DNA from: Bombardia bombarda
Taxonomy: Eukaryota > Ascomycota > Sordariomycetes > Sordariales > Lasiosphaeriaceae
Length of the DNA stretch: 64,000 nt
Assembly: GCA_030512295.1 (NCBI GenBank)
Contig: JAULSR010000010.1
Location: 930,001 to 994,000 of the forward strand
Reading direction: 5' to 3'
Part shown: piece by piece, positions 54,901 to 64,000 of the stretch
How the letters are laid out: the number at the start of each line of letters is the position of its first letter
Numbering within the stretch: position 1 is the first letter of the stretch
Notes under the pieces: model-generated
Told to the model about the DNA's origin: nothing
Database searches by the model: none
Seen by the model: only the letters and a program-made list of their open reading frames with translations
Program-made: the position numbers and the translations under genes

Positions 54901-55841
54901 TTTCCTGACCACAGGGCCTGGGCCGGTAGTCCCTTCTGCTACTGGAAACCTTACAACACTCGCAATCCCGACAAGCTCAGCCCCTACTGTCGTGTCGACC
55001 GGTCTCCCAGTTTCCACCAGCTTGGGTACTAATTCCACGGCGCCCTCTTCCACCGTTTCACCACAGCCGGCAGCCAGCCCGGCTGTCAACACATCGGAGC
55101 TCTGTGGCGCGGCGGGAGACCGCGGCGCTTATGCTTTCAGTGTATGTAATCCGTGCTTTATGTATTGCGATTGACCATTATCTAACCTTTTCACAGTTTG
55201 ACGATATCCCGACCCTTGGAGTTGCGAACGCAACAGACATGCCACCACAGCCAGTTCCATTCCCATACCACCGATTCTTGTTCCAAAACTTCACTGTTGT
55301 CCCTCCACCCCTATCCCGATTTGAGCCATCTTCGGGTGTCCAGATGGTACAGTTCGACGGGGCCTCGGGTTCTGCTGCGCAGATTGGTCTCGCCCAACTA
55401 CGTACAAACTCGTGCTTCCGCTTCGACTTTTTGGGAATCAGCCTTGGTTGCAACTCGACCGTTGAACCATGCATCTTCAACGTTTCTGGTCTGCAATATG
55501 ACGGCGTGGATGATGTTCTCCAGGCAAACCACACGTTCGAAATCGCTGCCTGCACGGAGCCTAGCAACTGCACCCTCCTGCACCAGATTCTTGATTCATC
55601 GGCTGCCACGCAGTTCACCAACTTGACAGCAATCAATATCACTGCGACAGCTGGTGGTCTTCCTCAGGTATGGTGGGGTGACGACTTCCAGATTGCCTGG
55701 ACGGAGAACGCATGCGCCGCGGCTGCTTGTCGCTCCCAGGTGCCCAATACCATCATGATCCAGAAATCTCCCCATGGATCTTCCACATTCCGCAACAAAG
55801 GCAACGGACTGCTTCGCTGGGCTTCCCGTCGCCGCCAATAG
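48950..55841 (+). CDS. Very long Ser/Thr/Pro/Gly-rich repetitive secreted protein, 2249 aa
   Basis: Three exons, 48950-49023, 49111-55141 and 55197-55841. Exon 1 encodes a signal peptide (MRIHASLGVLTGIAWLTSAA). Exon 2 is one open frame of about 2010 codons built from TVTVT/ITLP-type beta-strand units. Around residues 590-860 there are about seven copies of a unit of some 45 residues carrying QPSVITVTVPPGS, GESSTFTITLPEAT and GAGSPGSATG. Residues 1150-1330 carry GTPIVLTIPV...LGTLTITE units, and 1350-1440 carry VDISGTPVVISLPFPTA units. WPSG/S(S)CTDE motifs follow. Exon 3 (from residue 2036) is a separate Cys-containing domain starting FDDIPTLGVANATDMPP and PYHRFLFQNF, found at the end of many fungal extracellular proteins. 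There is no C-terminal hydrophobic tail, so no GPI anchor. Heavy O-glycosylation is expected; a wall or adhesion role is inference. Confidence 0.9.
50800..51600 (+). repeat. Tandem coding repeats of the giant secreted protein
   Basis: About seven tandem copies of a roughly 130-base unit lie in frame inside exon 2. Each encodes a VITVTV...TLPEAT-type module ended by a Gly/Ser/Pro linker. Adjacent copies around 51190-51490 are nearly identical (GGESNTLTITLPESTITALP appears twice), pointing to recent unequal exchange. Confidence 0.8.
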
Positions 55842-56284
55842 TCTCCAAATATTTGGTGGGGTGGCGTTTTGATTTTATTTGCCCGTGGTAACCACACCGG
55901 CTCAGTTTTGTTTCATTTCTCTTGCACGATTGTGCTAATATGTCAAATACCATCTGCATGTTTTCCTGGCTTGCTGTCAGCACCAAGTTCACGTGGCAGT
56001 GGGCGACGTCGAATTTTGTCATTGAGAGTTGGAGTCCACATAGAAAAGGAGGTTATGGCCCTGATCTTCACACAGAATCATGTATTGGGACGTGTCGAGG
56101 AGTCGAGTCGATGAGGGGTCGAGATCTTTTTTGTGAACAACTAAAACTAATAGGGGAGCATCTCTGGAACTCTCTGTACATTTGCTGCTGCCACTATGAC
56201 AATGCAATGCAATATCTTTGGTACAATTCATTGCTTGCACTCTGTGTGATGACGTCTACCTTTGTCGACAAGTGCCACCTAGTA
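55842..56284. other. Short spacer between convergent genes
   Basis: 3' flanks of the giant secreted-protein gene and of the unknown membrane-anchored gene. Nothing recognised. Confidence 0.5.
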
Positions 56285-58330
56285 TCATCCCAATGCCATT
56301 ACAGAAGGCAAGCCATCCATGAAAATTACCCCTGTCCCCCCTCCTGTCTGTCTAGCTCGCCACACACCTGAAGAATCCGACCTCCCTAGCGGCAAATGCT
56401 CCACGACATCGATCCTCGGAACCGTATTTGCCCATGCAGCAAGTACACAGCGCACCACCTTGGCCGCACTTTCCAGAGGCATCGCCTCATGGCCACGCAA
56501 GGCATCGCCGATATCGTTCAGTGTCTTTCCAAGGTCCTCGTCCACCAATGCACGCTCCTCGTCGGACAAGATGGTTCTCTGATTGTCTGGCATCTGCCAA
56601 CGAAGCTTGTCCCTCTCGGCTTCCATCTTCTTGGCCTTGACGGCAGCGATGTAGACACATGTAAGGAGCTGCACCGTCTGATCGAAGACCCGGTCAGATG
56701 GCTGGGAATTCTGGGATAGACGCTGGAGAGGGATGTTGTTGCTGATGTTGCCGCCGCCGCTTTCGAGGTCTTGGTGACGTCTTTGCTCTGTAGCAACATC
56801 CTGTGTCGTTCTTTGAACAGGTATCGCCGGGCCCTCGCATCTCGCTATCACCCTCTCCACCAGATTCATATATCTCCCAAACGTCGACGCCGCATCCCTC
56901 GTATTCTTGTCGCTTTGTGGATAACTGTGATTCACATACATGTGTCCCGTGGCTGCTGTGCGCTCTGCCACTCTCTCTCCAAAGATTTTCATCTCTTTTC
57001 CCTCCCCCTCTTCCTGCGTTACATCCCCATCGAGGCGAAGATGGACTACCTCTTCATGCAGTCGATCTACCAATCTCTCCAAGTTCTGCACACAGTCATC
57101 AACCTTCCCTGCCACGGTAAACTGCACCACCTCAACCACATTATGATCGGCCTGCGGCACCAGCCCACCAAACGCAATACCCGCCACCAGCCGCGCCCAC
57201 CGGCCGACCTCGTGGCCCTCGGCGTCCAGGATGGCTCCCAGGGGGCTATCAGCACTGGTTGGTGCAATCCCGTAATATGCATCAACCCCCTTATCCGCCG
57301 GAAGCCGTCTCAAGAACTCCAGACTCGGCCCGCCATACGCTCTTGTATCCATGATGCATCCACCGCTCTTGACCGCCTCGAGCACTTTATCTGTGACATA
57401 AACACTCCTCACCCAGTCTCCGCCAACACTCTCCCCAAACGGCACACTCCCACAGCCCAAATGCTTGGCCATAAGGGCTGTATAACCGCCGCCCATGCTT
57501 GGTGCATGCCGCGGGATGCGTGAGCCTTTAACCAGCGACAGATTCCAGGTCGCCTCGGTATGCGCCAGGTCAATTGAAAGCCCGTAGGCGCCTATTCCTG
57601 AATAGTAGCCATCATTGCTTTTAGTGATGGGCATCCCCATGACGAGCGACAAAGCTGCGAGCTCTTCTCTTGTCACGGGTATGCAGGGCTTCTTGCCCAC
57701 CAGCCAAATTGGCTTGAGCCTATCAAGCCCCTTTCCCGCATCCTTGGTTGTCGTCAGACTTGGCTGTGGTTCTCCTGTGGTGCCTGGGACGACGTTTCTT
57801 GGTAGTTTGCGGATCCCATTCACCAATATCTCGTTTTTCAGCAATGCGCGTCGTCGTATTGCCAGCTCTGACGTATGCTCGCCATGGGCTTTGTGGTTCA
57901 TCTTTTTGAAAGCCCTAGCGGTTGACGCATTCCCTTTCCATGAGGCAGGCAGTTGTCCCCAGAGAGCCAGTAGGTCCCCAAAGATTGATTCATATAACGG
58001 AATCCAGGTCAGTTCGGGATGAATCTCTGGCATGTGATCGAGTGTTGTGCTTGTCCAGAACCCTCTATCAGCCGCCTCAATCAAACCTCCAATGCTGGGA
58101 ATGGCGAGGGTAGGTGCATGACGCCCCATTAGAGATGCCATGAATCCAACGGGTTTCTGGGCAAAACAGCCCATGAGGGTCGCCTTGGTTGTTTCGTGGC
58201 CATTGTCATACTCTTTGACTCTACGGATTCGTTCCACGGCGAGGGCAAAAATAGCAACTAAGATAGCGAGAAGACCCAGGCCGGAGAAAATGGTCTGGGG
58301 AAGTGCAAGATCGTCGGCGCTGGAAGCCAT
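56285..58330 (-). CDS. Uncharacterised membrane-anchored fungal protein, 681 aa
   Basis: Single long exon starting MASSADDLALPQTIF, with one hydrophobic segment at about residues 13-33 (IFSGLGLLAILVAIFALAV) followed by a basic stretch, so a type-III/N-in-like anchor is likely. I do not recognise a catalytic domain. Conserved-looking blocks include GRHAPTLAIPSIGGLIEAAD, the tryptophan-rich SIFGDLLALWGQLP, KKPCIPVTREELAALSLVMG, MGGGYTALMAKHLGCGSVPF and YYGIAPTSADSPLGAILDAE. A middle segment (HVYVNHSY..., RTTQDVATEQRRHQDLE) is polar, and the C-terminal part is predicted helical. The frame is open seven codons further upstream, but only from a GTG, so the ATG at 58330 is the start. An intronless gene of this size is unusual among its neighbours. 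Confidence 0.8.
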   Translation of the reverse strand: MASSADDLALPQTIFSGLGLLAILVAIFALAVERIRRVKEYDNGHETTKATLMGCFAQKPVGFMASLMGRHAPTLAIPSIGGLIEAADRGFWTSTTLDHMPEIHPELTWIPLYESIFGDLLALWGQLPASWKGNASTARAFKKMNHKAHGEHTSELAIRRRALLKNEILVNGIRKLPRNVVPGTTGEPQPSLTTTKDAGKGLDRLKPIWLVGKKPCIPVTREELAALSLVMGMPITKSNDGYYSGIGAYGLSIDLAHTEATWNLSLVKGSRIPRHAPSMGGGYTALMAKHLGCGSVPFGESVGGDWVRSVYVTDKVLEAVKSGGCIMDTRAYGGPSLEFLRRLPADKGVDAYYGIAPTSADSPLGAILDAEGHEVGRWARLVAGIAFGGLVPQADHNVVEVVQFTVAGKVDDCVQNLERLVDRLHEEVVHLRLDGDVTQEEGEGKEMKIFGERVAERTAATGHMYVNHSYPQSDKNTRDAASTFGRYMNLVERVIARCEGPAIPVQRTTQDVATEQRRHQDLESGGGNISNNIPLQRLSQNSQPSDRVFDQTVQLLTCVYIAAVKAKKMEAERDKLRWQMPDNQRTILSDEERALVDEDLGKTLNDIGDALRGHEAMPLESAAKVVRCVLAAWANTVPRIDVVEHLPLGRSDSSGVWRARQTGGGTGVIFMDGLPSVMALG

Positions 58331-58739
58331 TTTGGAGCTGATCTGAGACACCAGATCATACTACGATAGCGAGGATGAAGAATTATATATGGACGGCGAT
58401 GCAGATGATGGAACACGGCTGTGTAGCTTCAACACTGGTGTGCTGCCTACAAGGCAGCCCGCACTAGGCCAAGTGAGGAAAACACGATGCACATTGGGGG
58501 CCGGTGGCGTCCCCGCTGTCACAGCCCCAAATACAGGCAGACTTCAGCTCCAGAGTGGCGACGGCTACTATTCCATTTTAATCATTCCATTAGCATCTCT
58601 ATCATTCTATCGAGTCATTATCGTACTATTGTCAGTCATGTCAGCCCACACCACACCCTCAAGCCACCATGGCACTTTTTTTATACAGGCACATTAGACT
58701 CTCACAATCGCCCTTCTTTCATTCCAAACCAACTACATG
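58331..58739. other. Intergenic, promoter of the unknown membrane-anchored gene
   Basis: About 400 bases; the left part is the promoter of the gene at 56285-58330 and the right part the 3' flank of the MFS gene. Nothing recognised. Confidence 0.5.
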
Positions 58740-60392
58740 CTACACCTTCACCAACCACCCGCTCCCCCCCTTCTCTGCCGCCACCTTCCTCCCCTTCACC
58801 ACCTTAGCAGCTAGGAAAAAGCCCATGCCCACCAACATGACTGCCCCTGCAAAGGCCTGCGCGCCATAATACCCGCCCCCGTCAGTCGCCGAGATGATGG
58901 CGCCCGCAATGGGCGGCCCCGTCAGCGTGGCAAAGCTCGTCGTCGTAAACACCATTCCCATCCTCACGCCGGCTTTGCGCAGATCCGTCGTCAGACTCGA
59001 CAACCCCGCAGGAAACAGGCTCTGGATGGCGCCGCCGAGCAGGCCATAAAAGACAGCCCAGACATAGAGGGCAGGCACTGTGGTGACAGCCATCCAGGCG
59101 AGCACGCAAGCACCGCCAAGAAGCGCGGTGGGCACCAGCATGTTGAGGGGGCCGACACGGTCGGCAAAGAAGTTGGGGATGAGGCGGCCGGGCAGGCCGA
59201 CGCCGTTGAGGACGAGGAGGAGATTGAGCGAGGAGCTGTATGGCAGGTGGATGATGGATGCGGAAAAAGAGGCGATGTAGTAAAAGGCAAAGTAGACGCC
59301 CCAGAGGCACTAGGAAGGGGTCGTCAGTCGGGATGAAAAGGGGTAAGCAGGTAAAAGAGGGGGGGGGGGGGGGGGGGTGAAAAGAAAGACACTTACAAAG
59401 AAGCTTCCAATCAGATAAAACGTATACTCGAGTTCCCTAAACGCCGCCCACTCCACCACTGGGCCCGCCTTCCTCGGCTTGATCCTCGGCCTCAGAAACA
59501 CAAAACTCACGCCTAGACTAGCCATGACAATAAACCCCATCACCCTCACCGTCCACGCAAACCCCACCACAGGCAACAACTGCCGCACAATACTCGGAAA
59601 GATCAACCCGCCCGTTGCGCTCCCCGCGGCCGTCATACCGATTGCCAGACTCTTCTTGGTGCTGAAGTACGTCGACACCGTCGTGATAGTGGGGCAGAAC
59701 AGACAGCCGTTCCCCAGCCCGACGCATATCCCCTGAGACAGAAACAGCTGCCAGTACGACCCCGACGCGGCCGAGGTGGTGAAGATGCCGAGCAGCTGGA
59801 AGATGGCTCCCGCGGCGAAGACGTGGCGGAAGTAGCCCGCGTCGGTGAGGCGGCCGGTGAAGGTGCCGACGAAGAAGAGGAGGAAGACCTGGACGGAGCC
59901 GATCCAGCTGATGGTGGAGGGGGGCAGGGAGAGGGTGCTAGCGTAGTAGGTCTGGAAGACGCCCCATGAGTTGATGAAGCCCCACGAGGTCATGACGACG
60001 AGGTGGGCGCAGGCGACTGACGGAGGCTACATCAGATTTGGGTCTACAATAGAGGGTAGAGATGTGTGTGACTCACCTTGTGTCCAGGCGATCAGACCGC
60101 CATCGGGGGGCGGCTCCGGGCTCCAAGTCGACGTCTTGGTGCTTATTCGAGTAAGGACACGGCTGAGGACTTTGGAGAGACCATTTGGGGTGTTATTGGT
60201 GAGTTGCGCATCTCCTTTTTCGATAGTGTTTTGTTCTGATGAGGGGGAGAACCCGTCGTCCATGTCGGTGTCAGTGCTGGTGTGGTATTCTCTCTGGCGG
60301 TCGAGGTCTGATGTTGACGCCTCCAGGTCATGTTGTGCGGCTTTTCGGTCTGACAGTGTCATCTTTTTGATATCTCGTAAAGAAGGGCCCAT
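58740..60392 (-). CDS. Monocarboxylate-transporter-type MFS protein, 501 aa
   Basis: Three exons, 60392-60077, 60016-59397 and 59309-58740. The first 85 residues are a polar cytoplasmic tail ending in PPPDGGLIAW, the D-G-G signature at the start of helix 1 in MCT-like carriers. Next come SWGFINSWGVFQTYYASTL, SISWIGSVQ-type sequence at helix 2, GNGCLFCPTITTVSTYFSTK at helix 4-5, and in exon 3 NGVGLPGRLIPNFFADRVGP and the later helices. Twelve helices are expected. Fungal members carry monocarboxylates, riboflavin or nicotinate-like acids; the substrate is unknown. The second intron (59310-59396) contains a run of 19 G on the plus strand. Two ATG codons could serve as start; 60392 gives the shortest tail consistent with family length. 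Confidence 0.9.
59359..59377. repeat. Mononucleotide run of 19 G in an intron
   Basis: An uninterrupted G run (C on the coding strand) lies within the second intron of the MCT-type gene, about 20 bases from the donor. It forms the polypyrimidine part of that intron and is likely length-variable. Confidence 0.85.
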
Positions 60393-61700
60393 GATGGCTT
60401 CAGTCCACCCTCGGTCCAAAGATGGATGGTGAAGAGAAAAGTCAAATCTGGTCAGTATAGTCCTTCGTCTAACAAGAAAACACAAATTGAGGAGAGATTC
60501 GACAATGAATAGACAGCAATTCTGAAAGATAACTTTGATCGGCGATGTATGACTCTTTTCTCCAGAAAAGCAATGACTGCAAAAAAAGTAGCCAGCGGAG
60601 GTCAATGGCCCCTTAGCGGCGGTAATAGCTTATCCGATGCGGACCCATCTCGATATTTATTTTCTCCCATCCGTCCTTCGCTCCTCCCTCCCCAATGCCG
60701 ACGCTATTACCAAAGAAGGTCATTCTTCCTAGCACCAACACAATGGGGCCCTGGTGGAGGCGGTGGGTCCTCCGCCTGCCTTAATAATCGGCGCTATCCA
60801 CATGAATACAGAATAGTGACATAGAAGACTAAAATCATAGAAACTTAAAATCATGGAGCTGTGTTTCAGTCTTTCGGCCCCAGTATGGGGTCTATGTTTC
60901 CCCGCAAGTTCATTCTGGGCTTTAAAGGGTTATAAAAGGGGCCGTTTGCTTGCTCATCCTGGCGATGATTAAGCCGCGCTGGGGCCTTCCGCGGAGAAAC
61001 AGCAGGACTTGTGACGTCGAAAAAGGTTTTCGGGAGCAACTCGGCTCTCGGCTTGTTAGTGTGACTAACCACTAGTTCTAATGCAACAACAGAGCCACTG
61101 TTATTCCCGGGGTGCTCTTCCGTTCAGTTTCGCGTTTGCCAAGATTTCGGAGTCCAGAAAAAATGACAAAGGTGAAAGAAAGCATTGATAGAAATTGTGT
61201 CGGATGGAAGGGCGCAGGTTGACAATAGTCCGATACCGGCCCGACGGGAGGACTGCCACGTTTGGTTGGCTTTCCGACTGGCGACGCCTGCCAAGAGCCA
61301 AACACTGCGCGGGTAGGCGCGGGTTAGGGTAGACATTCTGGATACAGGGGCTGAATGGGAAGTCGCACGCTGTTCACTCGGCGACATCCAAAACTGGATG
61401 CCTTGTTCGTTGTTCTATAGAGACGCTCGCGACGTACAGTAGAAAAGGCCCTTTATACCGTTCTGGAGAGCTGTACAAGGTCGATTCCTTCGTTTGTACC
61501 GTGCAAAGTCCAACAACCTACAGCAAACTATCCCGTCTACAACTGTCCGATTTACACGCACGAATATACTACTGGTTGCCCAATGGGTTGAAATGATGCG
61601 TGTAATGGAGTAAGGGGGATTTGGCTTCAATTTACATTCGTAGCGTCGAATAGTATATTGTAAAGCAAGTTTGGTGGTACTGCTGTATGGAGGAGCCTTT
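60393..61700. other. Intergenic, MFS promoter to start of AT-rich block
   Basis: Promoter of the MCT-type gene at the left. A reverse-oriented fragment of the ATAGTTGTA-type repeat occurs at 61495-61560. No gene recognised. Confidence 0.45.
61495..61560 (-). repeat. Dispersed repeat with ATAGTTGTA-like units, copy 4 (partial)
   Basis: Read on the minus strand: ATCGGACAGTTGTAGACGGG, ATAGTTTGCTGTAGG, then GTTGTTGGAC. It resembles the unit chain of copies 1 and 3 and marks the left border of the AT-rich block. Confidence 0.5.
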
Positions 61701-62129
61701 TCTGCGGTACATCGCGAGTCTCTCGTTAAATAGATACAAGTCTATGTAACTCTTATTTTACCATAATGGTAAAGAATCCTATATGCGTCCTGTAACATGA
61801 TCTCGATTCACATGCTTTGCCTCTACTTACATTCATTAACGTAATTACTATACATTCATCAAGACAAAACTAACTCATGGGAGTACAAGTTAAGGAGTTA
61901 ATAATGATACATCTTGCATTTAACTCTAGTCTTTTAAAGGATTTGTAAGGTTTTTGTGGTGAAAGCATTATTTAATTCTAACTAGTTAGTATTTTAAATT
62001 ATAATAAAGCTATATAGTTATATTTCTATACGCGTTTAGCATTTATTTATCGTTTTTTGTATTTTATACACGAGTTACCCTCTATCACGGGCGTAGCCCG
62101 CTCCTATATATAAAATAGTTTGTGGGGTA

Positions 62130-62155
62130 CTAGTGCCTTGGCGCCAAGGCACTAG
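62130..62155. repeat. Perfect 26-base palindrome centred on GGCGCC
   Basis: CTAGTGCCTTGGC is followed directly by its exact reverse complement. It is a GC-rich island in the AT-rich block and is flanked by CACGTG and, 24 bases on, by a second inverted repeat. Confidence 0.9.
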
Positions 62156-62178
62156 CACGTGACATGTGGAGCTCCTTA

Positions 62179-62201
62179 GTTAACCTGTTAATTAGGTTAA
62201 C
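62179..62201. repeat. Inverted repeat GTTAACCT / AGGTTAAC
   Basis: Two perfect 8-base arms are separated by seven bases, close to the 26-base palindrome. Together they could be part of a long terminal repeat or other element end. Confidence 0.8.
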
Positions 62202-62499
62202 CCGTGCACCTTAGTTAGCCTTCCCAGGGATAAAACCCTGGCCTAGCCGCCTGGATAGTTAGCTCCGACGTGCAACTATAATTATTATGAGATACACTTA
62301 AAGTTTAGCTCGTTATAGTTGGTTGCATAATTATATATTTATTAATTAGCTTTTTTTTTAAGCTTATTATAAAAATTATTAAAATATTTAAAAAAAATAA
62401 AAATAATATAAATTTTAAAGTTTTTTAAAGTATTTTCATTTAAATTAATATTATTATAAAAATTATTATTAAATAAAAAAACTTTTTTATTAATTATTA

Positions 62500-62627
62500 G
62501 AATAACAAAGTCATTCGTACGAGTTATTATAGTAACTATAGAGAACGGGTTAGTTGGGGGTGTTGGAATGACAAGGTCATTCGTACGAGTCACTATAGTA
62601 ACCGTAGAGAACGGGTTAGTTAGGGGT
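62500..62627. repeat. Direct repeat of about 62 bases, two copies
   Basis: Copy 1 starts GAATAACAAAGTCATTCGTA at 62500 and copy 2 starts GAATGACAAGGTCATTCGTA at 62566. They end in GAGAACGGGTTAGTT(G/A)GGG. The differences I see are transitions, as expected from C-to-T mutation of duplicated DNA. Confidence 0.85.
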
Positions 62628-62889
62628 TATTATTATTATATTGATCTGCTTATCTATGTAAAAGGATTACGAATTACAGGGATAAGAAGTAAGTGGTTTT
62701 AGAAGGGTTCTTAGGATATGTAACTAGCTCCCTATTATTTTGTATACCTTTTATCTTATCGACCAATTATAGCCGTCACAGCCTGACGGCTATATGCTTT
62801 TAATTAATTGTAAATCCGATATTAGTAATCTTTTACTTTTTCTAACGACTATTTCTTTTTTTATTGAGGGCTTTGCTACTTATTATCTT

Positions 62890-64000
62890 TCCTATTCTAC
62901 TTTATAAAAGCCTAAATTCTTACCTTCAACGTATTATTATTAATAAGAGCTTATAAGGACTAGTTAAGTATTAACTTCGTTATTATATCGGCTGGGTTAT
63001 CGTTTCCGTTAATTTAATAGATTTTAAAGATTTCTTACTTCTTATATGCTTGCCTTATACTTATGATATTTATTATAAGCTGCTTCTTTTTCGTAGTACC
63101 CAGCTTTATTAAACATTCGTATAAAAAAAAAGAATCGGTATAAATAATTATAAAGATGTTTAGGATACTTAGTTTAATTAGGATTATATTAATTATTATA
63201 TTAAAAAAAATGCTTACATTAACGCCGTTAGCTATCACGTAGATTTTTAAAGCTAATACGTTTCTTATAATCCGCTTATATTTAATTAATAACTAATAAA
63301 CTATATTTCCTATCATTGTAAAGCTTCCTTCATTTATCTTTTCGTTTGTTAAAAAGATTATATATCCGATCTATAAGTTCAAGTTTTTATTATTAGCGAA
63401 TAAAACGTCTACATAAACGAATAGTTTAGCCGTACGTAAGTCGAAGGGGATATAATTAATACTTTAGTTAATATATTCCATTTATTACTTAATTCGCTTA
63501 TTTATCCTAATAACGTTTTTTTTTATAGGTTTTTTATATTATACCGCCGCCGATAAGTCGAATGCGGCCTTAGGTTAATAGATCGATACGATATACGTAC
63601 CGCGTGCTTATTATTCGACGTATTTTTAAACGTTAGTTGCGATTTTAAGCTTCTCGCTTTGCTTTTTTTACTATAAAGCTAATATATTATCCTTTTAGGT
63701 TAAAATATATCCGTTAAACGTAAGCGGGTTAGCCGGAGTTAGCTTTTGTTTTAATTTAACTATAAACTTAACTTTTTTAATTATTTTTTTTTCTAAAACT
63801 TCGAAACTTAAATCGTTAAGGCTAATCGTATTGTTAGTTTATATATTAATAATTATAAAATAATTTGAATCGTTTAATATGATTAATAAATATAAATTAT
63901 AAGTTAATATAATTATATTTAGTTAGTTTCGATAATGTTTAAAGTAGGTTATTTATTAATATATATTTGTTTTAGTTATATTATATAACGGCTTAATTAT
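62890..64000 (-). pseudogene. Ty1/Copia-type retrotransposon polyprotein relic (RT-RNase H part)
   Basis: Read on the minus strand. Starting at the right edge, a stop-interrupted stretch near 63690-63520 resembles the end of the Copia reverse-transcriptase region. Further on, a short open stretch (63238-63035) contains IYTDSFFLYECLIKLGTT, followed by ISIRQAYKK, a stop, and INGNDNPADIITK. These match the RNase H part of fungal Copia elements (TDS, the LGTT segment, and the NPAD-x2-TK end). At least several in-frame stops are present, and every codon is biased to A/T. The element continues beyond the window. Not functional. Confidence 0.8.

Larger units (their letters stand above)
61700..64000. 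mobile_element. AT-rich, RIP-degraded transposon block
   Basis: From about 61700 to the right edge the composition changes abruptly from roughly balanced to strongly AT-rich, with long runs of TTA/TAA and no intact gene. Frames are full of stops. Within it are a Copia polyprotein relic, transition-only diverged direct repeats and palindromes. This is what RIP leaves behind in repeated DNA of ascomycetes. Confidence 0.85.

Noticed and set aside
61318..61333. Possible telomere-like repeat (GGTTAGGGT)
   Set aside because: Only one TTAGGG unit is present, not an array.

Overview
The window reads as nuclear DNA of a filamentous ascomycete (Pezizomycotina). Genes are monocistronic and lie on both strands. 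Their short introns (about 47-176 nt) mostly have GTAAGT/GTGAGT-type donors and CTAAC-like branch points. The gene content is typical of such fungi: a CFEM-type PTH11 receptor, a Zn2Cys6 regulator, GH7 and GH105 plant-wall hydrolases, an ENA-type sodium ATPase, MFS transporters, an F-box protein and a very long Ser/Thr-rich secreted protein. The right end passes abruptly into an AT-rich block carrying a stop-riddled Copia-type polyprotein, as expected from repeat-induced point mutation (RIP).

Layout, left to right. 1-981: 3' part of a GH105 hydrolase gene. 1.9-7.4 kb: an eleven-exon gene for a protein of about 1531 aa that joins a zincin-like HELMH metallopeptidase region to four cytochrome-b5-like units; I consider this the most unusual gene here. 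8.0-10.2 kb: a multi-pass membrane protein. 12.8-14.6 kb: the CFEM/PTH11 receptor. 17.8-18.3 kb: a DUF1857 protein. 18.7-20.3 kb: two related orphan genes facing each other, an inverted duplication that also kept part of its promoter. 20.7-22.4 kb: an F-box gene broken across frames. 23.7-25.8 kb: an MFS transporter. 28.4-29.3 kb: a disordered protein. 29.6-31.3 kb: a broken STAND-like gene directly beside a tRNA-Cys. 32.4-33.8 kb: GH7 endoglucanase. 35.2-38.7 kb: ENA P-type ATPase. 40.0-45.5 kb: 2-hydroxyacid dehydrogenase, GFA-type zinc protein and Zn2Cys6 regulator. 46.4-47.4 kb: EI24-type membrane protein. 49.0-55.8 kb: the 2249-aa repetitive secreted protein. 56.3-58.3 kb: an unknown membrane-anchored protein. 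58.7-60.4 kb: a monocarboxylate-type MFS transporter. About 61.7-64.0 kb: the AT-rich transposon remnant.

I see no biosynthetic cluster or operon-like arrangement. Functional links are loose: plant-wall breakdown (GH105, GH7), uptake and export (two MFS carriers, ENA ATPase), surface sensing or adhesion (PTH11 receptor, repetitive secreted protein). Two cross-cutting signals stand out. First, several otherwise well-conserved genes (cytochrome-b5 giant, F-box, STAND-like, ENA ATPase) are interrupted by what look like single-base frame breaks, mostly at short G/C runs, which suggests either assembly indels or real decay. Second, a dispersed non-coding repeat built of ATAGTTGTA-like units occurs at four or more places.

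Exon boundaries were worked out by hand from splice signals and frame continuity; individual junctions may be off by a few bases.
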